The notes beneath the pieces are model-generated. The model ran no database searches, was not told the DNA's origin, and was given only the letters and a program-made list of their open reading frames with translations. The position numbers and the translations under genes are program-made. This document shows positions 53,460-64,000 of a stretch of DNA of 64,000 nucleotides, piece by piece. Origin of the DNA: Symsagittifera roscoffensis (Eukaryota; Xenacoelomorpha; Acoela; Convolutidae); the NCBI RefSeq assembly GCF_963678635.1, contig NC_087062.1, positions 66,449,415 to 66,513,414 on the forward strand. The letters run 5' to 3'. Numbering within the stretch: the first letter of the stretch is position 1; each line of letters begins with the position of its first letter.

Positions 53460-53480
53460 ACGCTTGCGATTAGCAAGCGT
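53460..53480. repeat. Short perfect hairpin ACGCTTGC..GCAAGCGT
   Basis: Arms of eight bases around GATTA. An imperfect relative, CGCTTGCGATTAGGAAGCG, lies at about 50709-50727 and shares the following sequence (AACAACTAGT/AACAGCTAGT...ACAAAATCA). Both therefore belong to one repeat family. Confidence 0.7.
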
Positions 53481-54089
53481 TATCAAATCGGAATAAAGAC
53501 TTTTTTTCGGGTTAACAGCTAGTATAACAAAATCAGTTGAATCACTTGACATGCTCACCACTTGAATGCTCTTCAGCTGACATGCTAAATTTCAAGAAAA
53601 TTCAAGTTTAACTACTAGATGAGTACTAGTAACTGCAGGTTAGTTTCAGGGGGACTTGATTTTTTTAAAGTTTCTTCAAATCAGTTTTTTTTTTCGGCTC
53701 AACTGGTGTTCGCTCAATGATTGTCGGCCTTATTTCCCTTTCGTAAGTTTTGTTCAGTTGCCCCTTCGAATTTGAAACGTCTTCCCTTTGGCATGTTTGC
53801 ATAGAATTCCTGTTTGATAAAAACAGGCATTATAAAAAATGTATGGGATTTAGTTTGTTCATTTTTTGAGACGCATTGGAAAATTTCAATACTTTTGCAA
53901 AAATTTTAAGTTTTTTTTTTCGCAAAAAGCCTTCTTCTGATTTTCAAAAAAGACTATCCTTAGAAAGAGTACCTATATTCTTGTGTGCGTGCAAACTACC
54001 CTGTTGATTTACGGTCTCTTTTGGATTCACCTCTGTCTACAGCCTTCGAAAAACAAACGCTCCTCCATTAGCGGTTATCCCCAAACTGT

Positions 54090-54920
54090 TGATGAAATTA
54101 GGGCCCTCGGAATTGTCATGTTTGATTTTTTAACCGTTTTTTGAATTTTTTTAAAAGTTTTTCTCGAAAATTAACCTCCCAAACTTGAGGTCGTGGTTTC
54201 AATGGAGATATTGGGTAGTAGGAAGCTCCCATGCATTAGTGACCACTCACATTTTTTTTGCACAAAGTTATCATCCTGAAAATTCAATTTTGAGCAGTTT
54301 TTCTTAATTACCGAGGAATACCCTCGCATATCTGAGATTTTGGGTTCACTCCAAAGAACGGGTTGCGGGAAGCTCGTTTGCCTACGACTGCGGCCACTTT
54401 TTTGACACAAAAATTATGGCCACCAGGCAAGTCAATGGCCATAGATTTTGACTGTTTCTTGAAACTTTTTTGATTTTCTCGAGAACTAACCTGCCAAAAT
54501 CTAGGTTTTTTGATTTAATCGAAATAACAGATTGGGTGAATCTTTTCTGCATAAGCGACTACTTCCAATTTTTTGAACAAAAAGCTATTATTCCGGAATT
54601 GTCAACTTTCAATTTGCTTCGTTATTTGGACTTATCTCGATAACTATCCTTTAAAATCTGATAGCATAAGTTTAATCGACACAACAGAATATTGGAAGTT
54701 TAACTTTGTAATTTGCTAAGCCCAGTTTCTTTTAGATAAAATTTATGGCCTTCAAACAAGTGGAAGTTCTGAAAAATGGACTGTTTATGGATTTTTTCTC
54801 GGCTCGAAAACTACTGTGCCAAATCTTAGGTTAAGTGTTCAATCGAGAAATCCGATTTTAAGAATCTTCTCTAACTTGCCGGGTGCATTTTTTAGGCAAC
54901 AAGATTTTTTGGCTTCAATG
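54090..54920. repeat. Tandem repeat, about 160 bp, five diverged copies
   Basis: CTCGA(A/G)AA(T/C)TAACCT and following blocks recur at about 54162, 54318, 54478, 54637 and 54800. Copies are diverged and AT-rich. No coding frame is kept. Confidence 0.6.
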
Positions 54921-55131
54921 TTTTTTGGGACTTCATTGTTTTTCTTGTGCCAGTTATTTGTAGATCCAAACATGGCTAGTTCTTAATATCACAGCTACTC
55001 TCATGGCAGTTATGCCTTTTGAAGGCAAAGCTTTAACCTCGAAAAAGTTAATGCTACAAGTTATTTGATTTGAGTTTTTTTTTCAAGCTAAATTTTCTGA
55101 ATTCTACTTAAATGTAAATAAAACTGTTCAG

Positions 55132-55275
55132 GTGACATCGAAGCTATCAGATCAAGGCCCGGTGCGAAGTCGATCGGCGACAGGTGTTAGCAGTAACAAC
55201 GGTGGTGATGAAAAGAGCACAATCTACAGGTCTCCCAGCACCAGTTCAATTGATTCGATAACTCCGGAAGTACAG
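55132..55275 (+). CDS. RNF168: RNF168-like gene, exon 4
   Basis: Acceptor ACTGTTCAG, donor TACAG/GTTGGT, phase 0 both ends, reached after an intron of about 4.4 kb. It encodes a Ser-rich disordered segment (SRSATGVSSNN, YRSPSTSSIDSITPEVQ). There is no known domain. Inclusion rests on phase agreement and open frame. Confidence 0.65.
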
Positions 55276-55503
55276 GTTGGTCGCGAGGTCATTTTAAAAG
55301 ACAAAACTGAAATTAATCGAGTTTCGAATTAGAAAAATCAGACTGATTTTGTGCGTGAAGTTGAGCTTATGACCTTTTAAACAATTTTAGCATAATGCAA
55401 AAGGGGAAACGAGATCCACGCATAGTAATTGAATCACAAAATTGAAATTTTTGAATATTGTAAATATGTAATGGTACTGAAACGTTAATTTTTTTTACTT
55501 CAG

Positions 55504-55894
55504 GGTTACCTGTTCAAGCCAATCCATTGTTCACCTCGCACTCCCCCTCGAAAATTCGGGCAGTCATCGGTGCCAAAGCAGCCCATGATGCCACCTTTCG
55601 TTTCTTACCCTCCAGTCATCAGGTCAGTGCCCAGAGTCATGGACGGCTGCGACACTAGCTCAGAGTCATCATTTGCGTCATCATGCTCCTCGATGAGTAA
55701 CTTCAGGGGTGGTCCTCCTCAGAAGTTTAGGAGGAGATACCCCACCCGAGCTGCCACCAGAAGGGCTGTGGTGTCAATGGGTGCCAGTGGCGTGGCATGT
55801 GGGGGTTTGGGCAGGGAGGGTTCGACGGGATCGAGTGCTCACAGTGGTTTCGTGTCTCCTATCGTGGACTCCTTCAGCAACCTTGGTGCTACTT
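55504..55894 (+). CDS. RNF168: RNF168-like gene, exon 5
   Basis: Acceptor TTTACTTCAG, donor ACTT/GTAAGT. It enters in phase 0 and leaves in phase 1. It encodes GYLFKPIHCSPRTPPRKFG and a Ser/Gly/Arg-rich low-complexity region. Base composition is markedly more GC-rich than the flanking introns. Confidence 0.7.
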
Positions 55895-56047
55895 GTAAGT
55901 AAATGTTGCAGCAGAAAGAAAACTTCTAAAACAAACTTTTTCACTTAAGAGTTGAGAATTCAAATTAATGTTCAATTGTGCTAAGTTGAAACGGCCTAAT
56001 AGATCGAGTATTTGGATAGGTGTTGGGCAATGTCCTTGTATTTGCAG

Positions 56048-56218
56048 GTAACCAGTCTGGCATGGGGGGTAACAAGGGTGGCACTCTAGTGGCCAGTAGT
56101 GACTCCCTCATGGACCTGGTGTCTGAGTCGCTGCACCTGCACCACCAGCAACACACCCTCCACACCTCACCCGACCACACCTGTCTCTCATCGGCAGCCG
56201 CCCTAGCCAATCGAACGG
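56048..56218 (+). CDS. RNF168: RNF168-like gene, exon 6
   Basis: Acceptor TATTTGCAG, donor ACGG/GTAACA, phase 1 at both ends. It encodes NQSGMGGNKGGTLVASSDS and LMDLVSESLHLHHQQHTLH, a Gly/Ser then amphipathic His-rich segment. No named domain. Confidence 0.65.
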
Positions 56219-57062
56219 GTAACACGCTCGATAATATAACAAGTATTTGATGCAAGTAATAATATATCAAGATAGATTGCAAGTGATTAATCTTGTGTGA
56301 ATCTTGACTGGCTGAGGAGTAGATCATCTGAGAGGATCAAATGCTTCTTCAGACGAAACCAGAACTATCGTCTGATGTTTTTTTTTATTTAACGCGAGAG
56401 ATAACTATGCTTTCATTCAGGCTTGACAATTATTTTTCAAAATAAAGGTCATGATTTTAATTATGCAGAGACGATTTTAATTTATTCAGAGACGATGATA
56501 GTAGTTTAGACTCTGATAGAGGTGGCGATATTTTTTTCGTTTTTTTTTGCTTGAAAGCGTTTCTCTGCGTTTTTTGTTTAAGAGTAAATGAACGTAGTGA
56601 AGAGTTTTATGTAGGTCGTGATAATTTTTCAGAAAATTTTTTTAAATTTGTTCAGTCCTCAAATTTGTTTTTTTTTTGCGATTTCTTTCCAAGTTAACTG
56701 CATTTCCATTGCAAAAAAGAAGACAAACTACTATTGAACAGCGAAAGTGTAAAAATCACAAAAAACGTGATCGGATTCTAGTTTCGAATGTGGAATTTAA
56801 TTATCAGATTTTCCAGCCAAAGCAAATATTTTATCTATTGACTCAGTTTTCTCAAATTGGGTTAATTTTATCAAAAAAAATGTCAATCATAAGTTGTTCT
56901 AGAAATTCAAAGAGCTTAATGGCCATCTATGTTTTTCTCGGTAATTCAAAGGTTTCTTTTTACTTCCGTTCACTGACTCGTTTCCAACTGTTTGGTGGCT
57001 ATGTTTATAGTTTTTACACTAGCATAGCTTGTGTTATAGTATGAATTATCTTCTTCAATCTG
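56219..57062 (+). other. Intron 6, 5' part: no gene seen
   Basis: AT-rich intronic DNA between exons 6 and 7. Open frames here are short and T-rich without recognisable domains. Confidence 0.6.
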
Positions 57063-57147
57063 AGTCGCAAATATTGTTGCGATGCAATCTAAGTCGCAAA
57101 TATTATTGCGATGCAACCTAAGTAGCAAATATTGTTGAGATGCAATT
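57063..57147. repeat. 29-bp tandem repeat, three copies
   Basis: AGTCGCAAATATTGTTGCGA starts at 57063, 57092 and, with changes, 57121. Each unit contains the palindrome-like TCGCAAATATTGTTGCGA. Confidence 0.85.
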
Positions 57148-57190
57148 AACACAGGCTATTATATTACAAATAGCACTTTAGCTTCAAGGT

Positions 57191-57268
57191 ATCATGGATA
57201 TGTAGCATAGAGGTAAGGAAGGAGACCAGCAACAAAAAAGAGGGTTCGAACCTGGACAGGGTTCGAAC
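57191..57268 (+). repeat. tRNA-derived SINE-like unit
   Basis: TAGCATAGAGGTAAGGAAGG as A box and GAGGGTTCGAACCTGGAC as B box, with a second GGGTTCGAACG immediately after. Confidence 0.5.
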
Positions 57269-57715
57269 GTAAAACACGATTTTGTGGCAGACCTATTCAT
57301 TTGATAAGTCAGCAAACATGACGTTTTAGGGCCACTTTTTTGCAAGGTTTTGAAATCATTTTTTGAGAAAATGTGCGACGTAGTGAAGACTCTTATATAG
57401 GTCTTGCTGGTTTTTTTTTAAATCTTTTTTTAGGAAAAGTCTATAATAACTGCAGATGTGTATTCATACATATTGATGCATTCATGAATGCACTTAGTTA
57501 TAAATGCGCTTTTTGAGTTCAATTGAAATTCAGATGAAAGTGACTTAAATAGCACTCTCCATAAACGAACGTCCAAATGTCGCGAAAATTCGTGAACGAT
57601 TTCTAGTTTCGAAAGTGGAATTTGCTTTTTAGATTTCCAGCGAAATAAAAACTTTACTTGTTGATCCAGTTTTCTCAGGTTCTAGAAATTCAAAGAGCTT
57701 AAAGGGCATCTATTT

Positions 57716-58003
57716 TTTCTTTGAAGTTCGAAAATTGAGATTTTTTCAACGAAGTCAGTGTTTTTTATGTTTACTTGCGTTCATTACTCTTTTCCAATCT
57801 TCGATTGACTATGTTTTCCTTTGAAGTTAGAAAGATTTTCTCATTAAAGTCTTTTTTTATGTTTACTTGAGTTCATTACTCTTTTCCAATCTTCGATTGG
57901 CTATGTTTTCCTTTGAATTTTGAAAGATTTTCCCATTAAAGTCTTTTTTTTTATATATTTACTTGCGTTCATTATTCTTTTCCAATCTTCGATTAGCTAT
58001 GTT
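57716..58003. repeat. Tandem repeat, about 93 bp, three copies
   Basis: CTTTTCCAATCTTCGATT recurs at about 57789, 57881 and 57976, with TTTACTTG(C/A)GTTCATTA before it. Single earlier relatives occur near 56965 and 58940 (TTTCCAACTGTTTG). Confidence 0.8.
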
Positions 58004-58049
58004 AATGTATATGGGTCTTCAATGGGCAATTTGAAGCGACTCCAGAAAT

Positions 58050-58105
58050 TTTAAGGATTGGTCGACCTTTAGGGTGGTCAGTGGTTCGAATGCCTGAGTC
58101 TAGCT
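58050..58105 (+). repeat. tRNA-like SINE remnant
   Basis: GTCGACCTTTAGGGTGGTCA and AGTGGTTCGAATGCCTGAG (B box). It lies about 75 bp upstream of exon 7. Confidence 0.35.
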
Positions 58106-58179
58106 TTGAGAAAATGAATCCTAAATCTGCTACTGCTTCCGTTCATTCTGTCTTATGTCTTGTTCCTTTGACATTATAG

Positions 58180-58296
58180 TGGGTGGATGTGTCGGACTTC
58201 AAGGTGTGCAAGGGGCAACAGCAATGAACAATCCAAGTCCCTCTCCCACCAATACACGCAGTGGCAGGTCATCACGTCTTGCAGCTCCTTCGACAG
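58180..58296 (+). CDS. RNF168: RNF168-like gene, exon 7 (last one found)
   Basis: Acceptor GACATTATAG, donor GACAG/GTTATA, phase 1 at both ends. It encodes VGGCVGLQGVQGATAMNNP then SPTNTRSGRSSRLAAPST. The RSGRSSRL segment could be an arginine-rich nucleosome contact, but this is a guess. No terminal exon was recognised up to 64000, so the gene is incomplete in the window. Confidence 0.55.
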
Positions 58297-59259
58297 GTTA
58301 TACAAGAAACAAAAAATTTAGTTCAAAATTGAGTTTTTCTGCGTGAAGGGAATAGAGAATGAGAGATAAAATTCAGCCTGGACATATTAGAACTGGCTTC
58401 AGTAAACTACAGTTATTCTTTCAAGTCTTAACGAAATCGTATATTAAAATTTTTCTAGAAAAGTTTTAAAAAAATAGTCGCATTGCTGAGAAAATGCTGA
58501 TTTAAACTTGATAATTTGCTTTTTTAAGCTCACGTTCAATTTATAGATTAATTTAACTTGCGAGAACAAATGACTTGTAATCGAGAACAAGATTTTTCAC
58601 GTAAACAAGTTATCTTGAATTCTGCTGACAAGCCCAATTAATTGAAATTTCGAATGCATGAACCTCTCAGTTCATTTGAGGTTGTACTTACTTTCTATGA
58701 TTCGATGAACGTAGTTAAATTCTAATGTAATTCGTTATTTTTTTTTCATTTTGTTCAGGCCAAAATTTACTTTTTTGCGGTGACTTTGATTTTTTAATCT
58801 ATGTTTCCTATGTTTGAAGGAAGGCAAACTCTCTTTGGAATAGCAAAATTGTAAAAGTCACAAAAAACGTGCACCTATTTTTCTTTTGAAATTCGAAATT
58901 TGAGATATTTTCAATAGAAAAGTCAGTATTTTTTGTTTACTTGAGTTTATTGACTCTTTTCCAACTGTTTGTCGGCAATATTTTCAATTATATTTATTGG
59001 AAAATCTTGATTTTTTTCGGATTTGTGGTTTTCGTCCTAATTTCTATCGGCTGATTTTCCGTTCGACTGATTTTCCGTTTTTTTTTTCGAATGCATTTTT
59101 TAAAATCTGGTATCAACAGTTTCTTTCTAGTGATTGGATTTCTAATTTTGATTCCAACAGTTTTTTCACGTTTAAGCTATGTCGTATATTGCAATGGTTA
59201 CGATTTTTTTCGATTTTCCTGTTTGAAATCAGTGTTTACTTCTCCAAATTTGAAATTAG
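58297..59259 (+). other. AT-rich DNA after exon 7: no gene seen
   Basis: Probably intronic. Contains scattered relatives of the intron 6 repeats (GTCACAAAAAACGTG near 58857) but no convincing exon. Confidence 0.5.
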
Positions 59260-60240
59260 CGACCCCATAATGAGATGCTGTCAGGGTTTTGCCGGATCTT
59301 GCGATTTCGGCGATATGTCAAAAAGCAATTCTTTTAGTTTACGAGATACGGCAATTTTCGAGCTTTTTCAAAAATTTCTAGAAAAGTTTAATTTTTAAAG
59401 TTTCTGAAATATTGAAATTCGCAAACCTGTAGTTGGGGGATTTCAGGGTAGTCTCAGGGGTTGCAAATTTTGCCTCCAATTCTTACTTCTCAAATTCTTG
59501 TAGTTTTCGAGATATGATGTTTTTTTAATGATTCTTTCAAGATTTTTAAAAGAACTTAGGTATAATAATTTCACAAAATCCCCACCTCTATAGTGAGGCT
59601 CTGTCAGAGTATTCCCAGGAGTTGAGTTTTATCTTCAAATATGACTGCTCAAATCCTTGTAGTTTTTGAGATATGACGTTTTCTGTGATTTTTTTTTTCA
59701 AAAAGTTTTAAGAAAACATAAATTTGATTTTATTTCTTTTAAGTTTGAATTTCCCATCTGTTCAGTTTGGTGCTGCCTGAGTGATCTCAAGGTCTCAGGT
59801 GCTGCGAATCTTGCCTCCAACTGTGATTGCTCAAGTCTTTGTAGTTTTCCAGATATGACGTTTTTTTGTTATTTTTTCAAAAAGTTTTCAGAAAACTTAA
59901 ATTTTTTTTTTTCAAATTTTGAAGTTCCTAACCCCCTGTAGTTGGGGACTTTCAGAGTACTCTCAGGGATTGCGAGAGATCTTGCCTCCAATTGTGGCTG
60001 CTAAATCTTTTGGTTGTTTTTGAGATTGACGTTTCTTCGGGTTTTTTACAAAAAGGTTTTTTTTAGAAAACTTAGTTTTAAGTTTCTCAAAATTTGAAGT
60101 TCACAACGCTGTAGTTGGGTACTGTAAGAGCTCTCTCAGGAGTTAAAAATCTTGCGTCCAAATGCGACTACCCAATTAGTTTGAGATTCCGAGATGTGAT
60201 GTTTCATTTTTTTTCAAAGATTTTAAAGTTTTTCAAAGAA
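59260..60240. repeat. Tandem repeat, about 170-180 bp, six diverged copies
   Basis: The block 'CTGTAGTTGGG..TCAG..CTC(T)CAGG..TTGC..CTTGCCTCCAA..GAGATATGACGTTTTT' recurs with anchors at about 59292, 59470, 59629, 59811, 59981 and 60151. Satellite-like, and inside or beyond the last known intron. No gene. Confidence 0.7.
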
Positions 60241-60519
60241 CTTAGATATAAAAAAACTTAATGGTTTTTAAAAATTTGAATTGAAAAAACTTGAATAGAA
60301 ATTTTTCTCAAAGTTTGAAATAACCAACATTGTAACTTGGTGCTGTCAGAAAACACTCAAATGATGCTGATTTTTTTCACAATACGTACGGTTTTTTATG
60401 AGTTGTTAAAAATTCGAAGCACCAGAGGTGCGTTACACGCTAGTCAACTTAATTGCGTAGTTTCAAGGTTAATTTTATAGCTTGAATTTTTTTGTCTATG
60501 GTTTCGTTTTCGCCCTGAA

Positions 60520-61822
60520 AAGAGTCGATGCAAGTTTATTTCGTTGTGTCTCAATACTCATTATGAAGATCATCCAAAACAAAGATATGAATTTTTTTAG
60601 ATATAGATTTTTCGACTTTAAAGTAATTTTTTTCAGGGTAGTTTTTCAAACAATTGAGTTTATTTTTTTATTACATATCTTGAAATGCAATGTTTCCAGA
60701 ATATCGCAAGTGTTGCGAAGCTCTGCCTTGTCTCTGTTACACTTGCGAGAGCAAGCATCTTGTAACTGGGAACTAAACTTTTTTCTCGTAAACAACTTTT
60801 GTTTCAAATTGTAATATTGAAGTTGCTGTTTTATTGAACCTTAACAACTTCCAGGCCATCTCTAACTTTTCGTACGTTTGTTTTCGACTCTCATTTCGAT
60901 CTTCGATTCTCTAACACATACTAACTGTTCAGATTGAAGAGGCTGATTAAAACGTTGAACTTTGACCCATGTACCTATCGGAGGTAACCTATAGTTATTG
61001 GTTAACATTACGATAGGCACATGCGTCTCATTGATCAGTTGAATAACTGTGTTCTGATATAAATTTTGGAACTTCGGAGCTTTTCGTTTAAGATCGTTTG
61101 TAGACTTTTGCTGGGGTTCGATTATGTTTCGAAGCTGTCTTCGACCTTGTGTACGACTATGATTTGACAATAGTTTATGCTCGACTAGCTTTCGACCATA
61201 ATTTATTTTTGACTTTATGTTCAAATATGGTTCGAACTAGCGTTCATCTTTTTTAACCATGCTTTTGACTATGTTTGGAAAGTCGAAAAGTTTGTTTGAC
61301 ACAAAGGACTGAGGGCTATGTTTCATGACTAATGTCTCATGAAACACAATTTGACGTTCCCCTCTGTGCTTTTTAAATTGGTTGCATTCTTACCACTCGG
61401 CTTGTTGAAATTCATTTTTTGGTTGTATAAGTTTAGGCCTGTTTTATATCGGCTTAGTAGCCTGTTTTTGCGTCGTTTGATGCGCGAAAAAGTTGTTGTG
61501 TTAGTGGATGTGCTATGACGGGAAGGGTACGTAAGACGTTTTAGTCTGTTTGGAATTAAAAAAGAATTAGGCTTGAAGAGTTTCTGCTCAGATGTTTTCT
61601 GCTTTTTCATCGCTGGTTTAATCATGTTCCAATGCTGATTTTGCTTTCTTTTGTTAGGGCATGTTTTTTCACAATTATCTTGATTCATTTTGATTGATCT
61701 AATTGTATTGCAAGTGGTATCGCTCCGCCTCTGTATAAGTTTTTTTCGCAATCAAATTTGGTTTTTTTTGCGGTTTGACCTTTGTTTTCTTTCTACGTTC
61801 AATTGAATTCCTTTTTGTTGAG
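60520..61822. repeat. Long direct repeat, copy 1 (about 1.3 kb)
   Basis: From GTCGATGCAAGTTT it carries ATATCGCAAGTGTTGCGAAG, the CTTGCGAGAGCAAG hairpin (60742) and a minus-strand peptide with PPIGTWVKVQRFNQPLQS. It then runs through GACTATGATTTGACAATAGT and the GCTTGAAGAGTTTCTGCTCA block. It lacks the segment that follows the peptide in copies 2 and 3. Confidence 0.85.
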
Positions 61823-63330
61823 TTGATGCAAGTTTTTTCATTGTGTCTCAATATTCATTATGAATATCATTCAAAACAAAGGTATGAGTCTTGTTAGATA
61901 TAGATTTTTGGACTTTAAAGTTTTTTTTCAGGGTAGTTTTTCAAACAATTGACTTCCTTTTTTAAATTAAATATCTAGTAATACAATGTTTCCAGAATAT
62001 CGCAAGTGTTGCGAAGCTCCGCCTTGCCTCTGTTACACTTGCGAGAGCAAGCATCTTGTAACAGGGAACTAAACTTTTTTCTCCTAAACAATTTTGGTTT
62101 CAAATTGTAATATTGAAGTTGCGTTTTTATTGAACCTTAACAACTTCCAGGCCATCTCTAACTTTTCGTACATTTTTTTGTTTTTGACTCTCAATTCGAT
62201 CCTCGATTCTCTAACACGTCCTAACTGTTGAGATTGAAGAGGCTGATTAAAACGTGGAATTTTGACCCATGTACCTATCGGAGGTAACTTATAGTTAGGA
62301 AAGTTATCGGTTAACATTAGGATAAGAACATGCGTCTCATTGATAGGTCACCTCTGATAGGTATTTGGGTCAAAATTTTCACATTGTAATCAGTGTCTTC
62401 AATCATAAGTGCTAGGATCTATTTAACAATCCAAAGATGAAAATATAAAATGTCCCGCTCTGTAAGCTTTTAACTAAGAAACTACAGGCGCAAACAGAAT
62501 TTTTTTAATAATATGGTAGATACTGATAGCGTGTGGGGTTATTTAGTAGTATAGAGGCATTTTGCTATATTTTTTATATTGTTCTAGCTTGATTTGGCCA
62601 ATTTTGCTGTGCTTTTGTATTAACATTGCAGAAATTGATTGTACAATGACCTTCGACCTTTTGTACGACTATGATTTGACAATAGTTTATGCTCGACTAG
62701 CTTTTCAACCTTAATTTCTTTTTGGCTTCATGTTCCATTATGGTTCGAACTAGCGTTCATCTTTTTTAATCATGCTTTTGACTACGTTTAGAAAGTCGGA
62801 AAATTTGTTTGACACAGAGGACTGAGGGCTATGTTTAATGACTATTGTCTCATGAAACACAATTTGACGTTCCCCTCTGTGCTTTTTAATTTGGTTGCAT
62901 TTTACCACTCGGTTTATTTAAATTAATTTTTTGGCTTATTTAAGTTTAGGCTTGTTTTATATCGGCTTAGTAGCCTGTTTTTGCGTCAGTTGATGCGCGA
63001 AAAGGGTTGTGTTACTGGATGTGTTATGAAGGGAAGGGTACGTAAAATGTTTTAATCTTTTTGGAATTAAAAAAGAATTAGGCTTGAAGAGTTTCTGCTC
63101 AGATGTTTTCTGCTTTTTCATCGCTGGTTTAATCATGTTCCAATGCTGATTTTGCTTTTTTTTGTGTGGGCATGTTTTTTAACAATTGTCATCATTCATT
63201 TTGATTGATCTAATTGTATTGCATGTGGTATCGCTCCGCCTCTGTATAAATTTTTGTCGCAATCAAATTAGATTTTTTTTGGGGTTTGCCCTTTGTTTTC
63301 TTTTTATGTTCAATTGAATTCCTTTTTGTT
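61823..63330. repeat. Long direct repeat, copy 2 (about 1.5 kb)
   Basis: Same order of blocks as copy 1, plus an inserted segment (about 62345-62640: GGTCACCTCTGATAGG to CAGGCGCAAACAG and beyond). The minus-strand peptide MLTDNFPNYKLPPIGTWVK is present at 62084-62317. Confidence 0.85.
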
Positions 63331-64000
63331 GAGTCGATGCAAGTTTTTTCATTGTGTCCCAATATTCATTATGAAGATCATTCAAAACAAAGGTATGAGT
63401 TTTGTTAGATATAGATTTTTGGACTTTAAAGTTTTTTTTCAGGGTAGTTTTTCAAACAATTGACTTCCTTTTTTAAATTAAATATCTAGTAATACAATGT
63501 TTCCAGAATATCGCAAGTGTTGCGAAGCTCCGCCTTGCCTCTGTTACACTTGCGAGAGCAAGCATCTTCTAACAGGGAACTAAAAAAATTTTCTCCTGAA
63601 CAACTTTTGTTTCAAATTGTAATATTGAAGTTGCGTTTGTTTTGAACCTTAACAACTTCCAGGCCATCTCTAACTCTTCGTAAATTTTTGTTTTCGGCTC
63701 TCTTTTCGATTCTCTAACACTTCCTAACTGTTGAGATTGAAGAGGCTGATTAAAACGTGGAACTTTGACCCATGTACCTAGCGGAGATAACTTATAGTTA
63801 GGAAAGTTATCGGTTAACATTAGGATAAGAACATGCGTCTCATTGATAGGTCACCTCTGATAGGTATTTGGGTCAAAATTTTCACATTGTAATCAGTGTC
63901 TTCAATCATAAGTGCTAGGATCTGTTTAACAATCCAAAGATGAAAATATAAAATGTCCCGCTCTGTAAGCTTTTAACTAAGAAACTACAGGCGCAAACAG
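63331..64000. repeat. Long direct repeat, copy 3 (cut by the window end)
   Basis: This is very close to copy 2 up to CAGGCGCAAACAG at the window edge, including the hairpin (63549) and the minus-strand peptide (63569-63820). At least a three-copy head-to-tail array. Confidence 0.85.

Overview
The window is eukaryotic (metazoan, most likely an invertebrate). It has a multi-exon gene with GT..AG introns, AT-rich intronic tandem repeats, tRNA-derived SINE-like sequences, a non-LTR retrotransposon fragment and a 200-N assembly gap. There is no bacterial gene organisation. I cannot name the species.

Positions 1-22.4 kb hold a very large Ty3/gypsy-type retroelement (element 1). Its gag-pol (CCHC knuckles, DTG protease, YVDD reverse transcriptase, RNase H, DDE integrase) is followed by a conserved linker and a macro-like domain. 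A second transcription-direction module of about 2,900 codons follows: a small N-terminal domain, a coiled coil, a canonical SGNH/GDSL hydrolase domain, a second SGNH-like domain without the catalytic serine, and a long unrecognised C-terminal part. The element is interrupted by three frame shifts and one TAG.

Positions 22.65-49.5 kb hold a diverged relative (element 2) with the same gene order and the same accessory domains, broken by many frame shifts and stops. Its 5' half is rearranged. A gag-containing unit of about 4.5 kb is present twice in near-identical head-to-tail copies, each ending in a 15-bp minisatellite. That minisatellite has replaced the part of the protease that carries the DTG site.

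Comparing the two elements gives the main discoveries. The macro and SGNH modules are retained with their key residues in both. A 10-mer, GTCCGGGGAG, occurs ten times, only in the elements and always on the coding strand, in two reading frames and in non-coding DNA. Equivalent 3' hairpins differ in sequence but keep pairing. No matching LTR pair could be found, so the element ends are unresolved.

Positions 49.5-64 kb hold a LINE fragment, then seven exons of an RNF168/RNF169-family RING ubiquitin ligase gene. Its introns are filled with 90-180 bp divergent tandem repeats and SINE-like units. The right end is a direct repeat of 1.3-1.5 kb units that run off the window.
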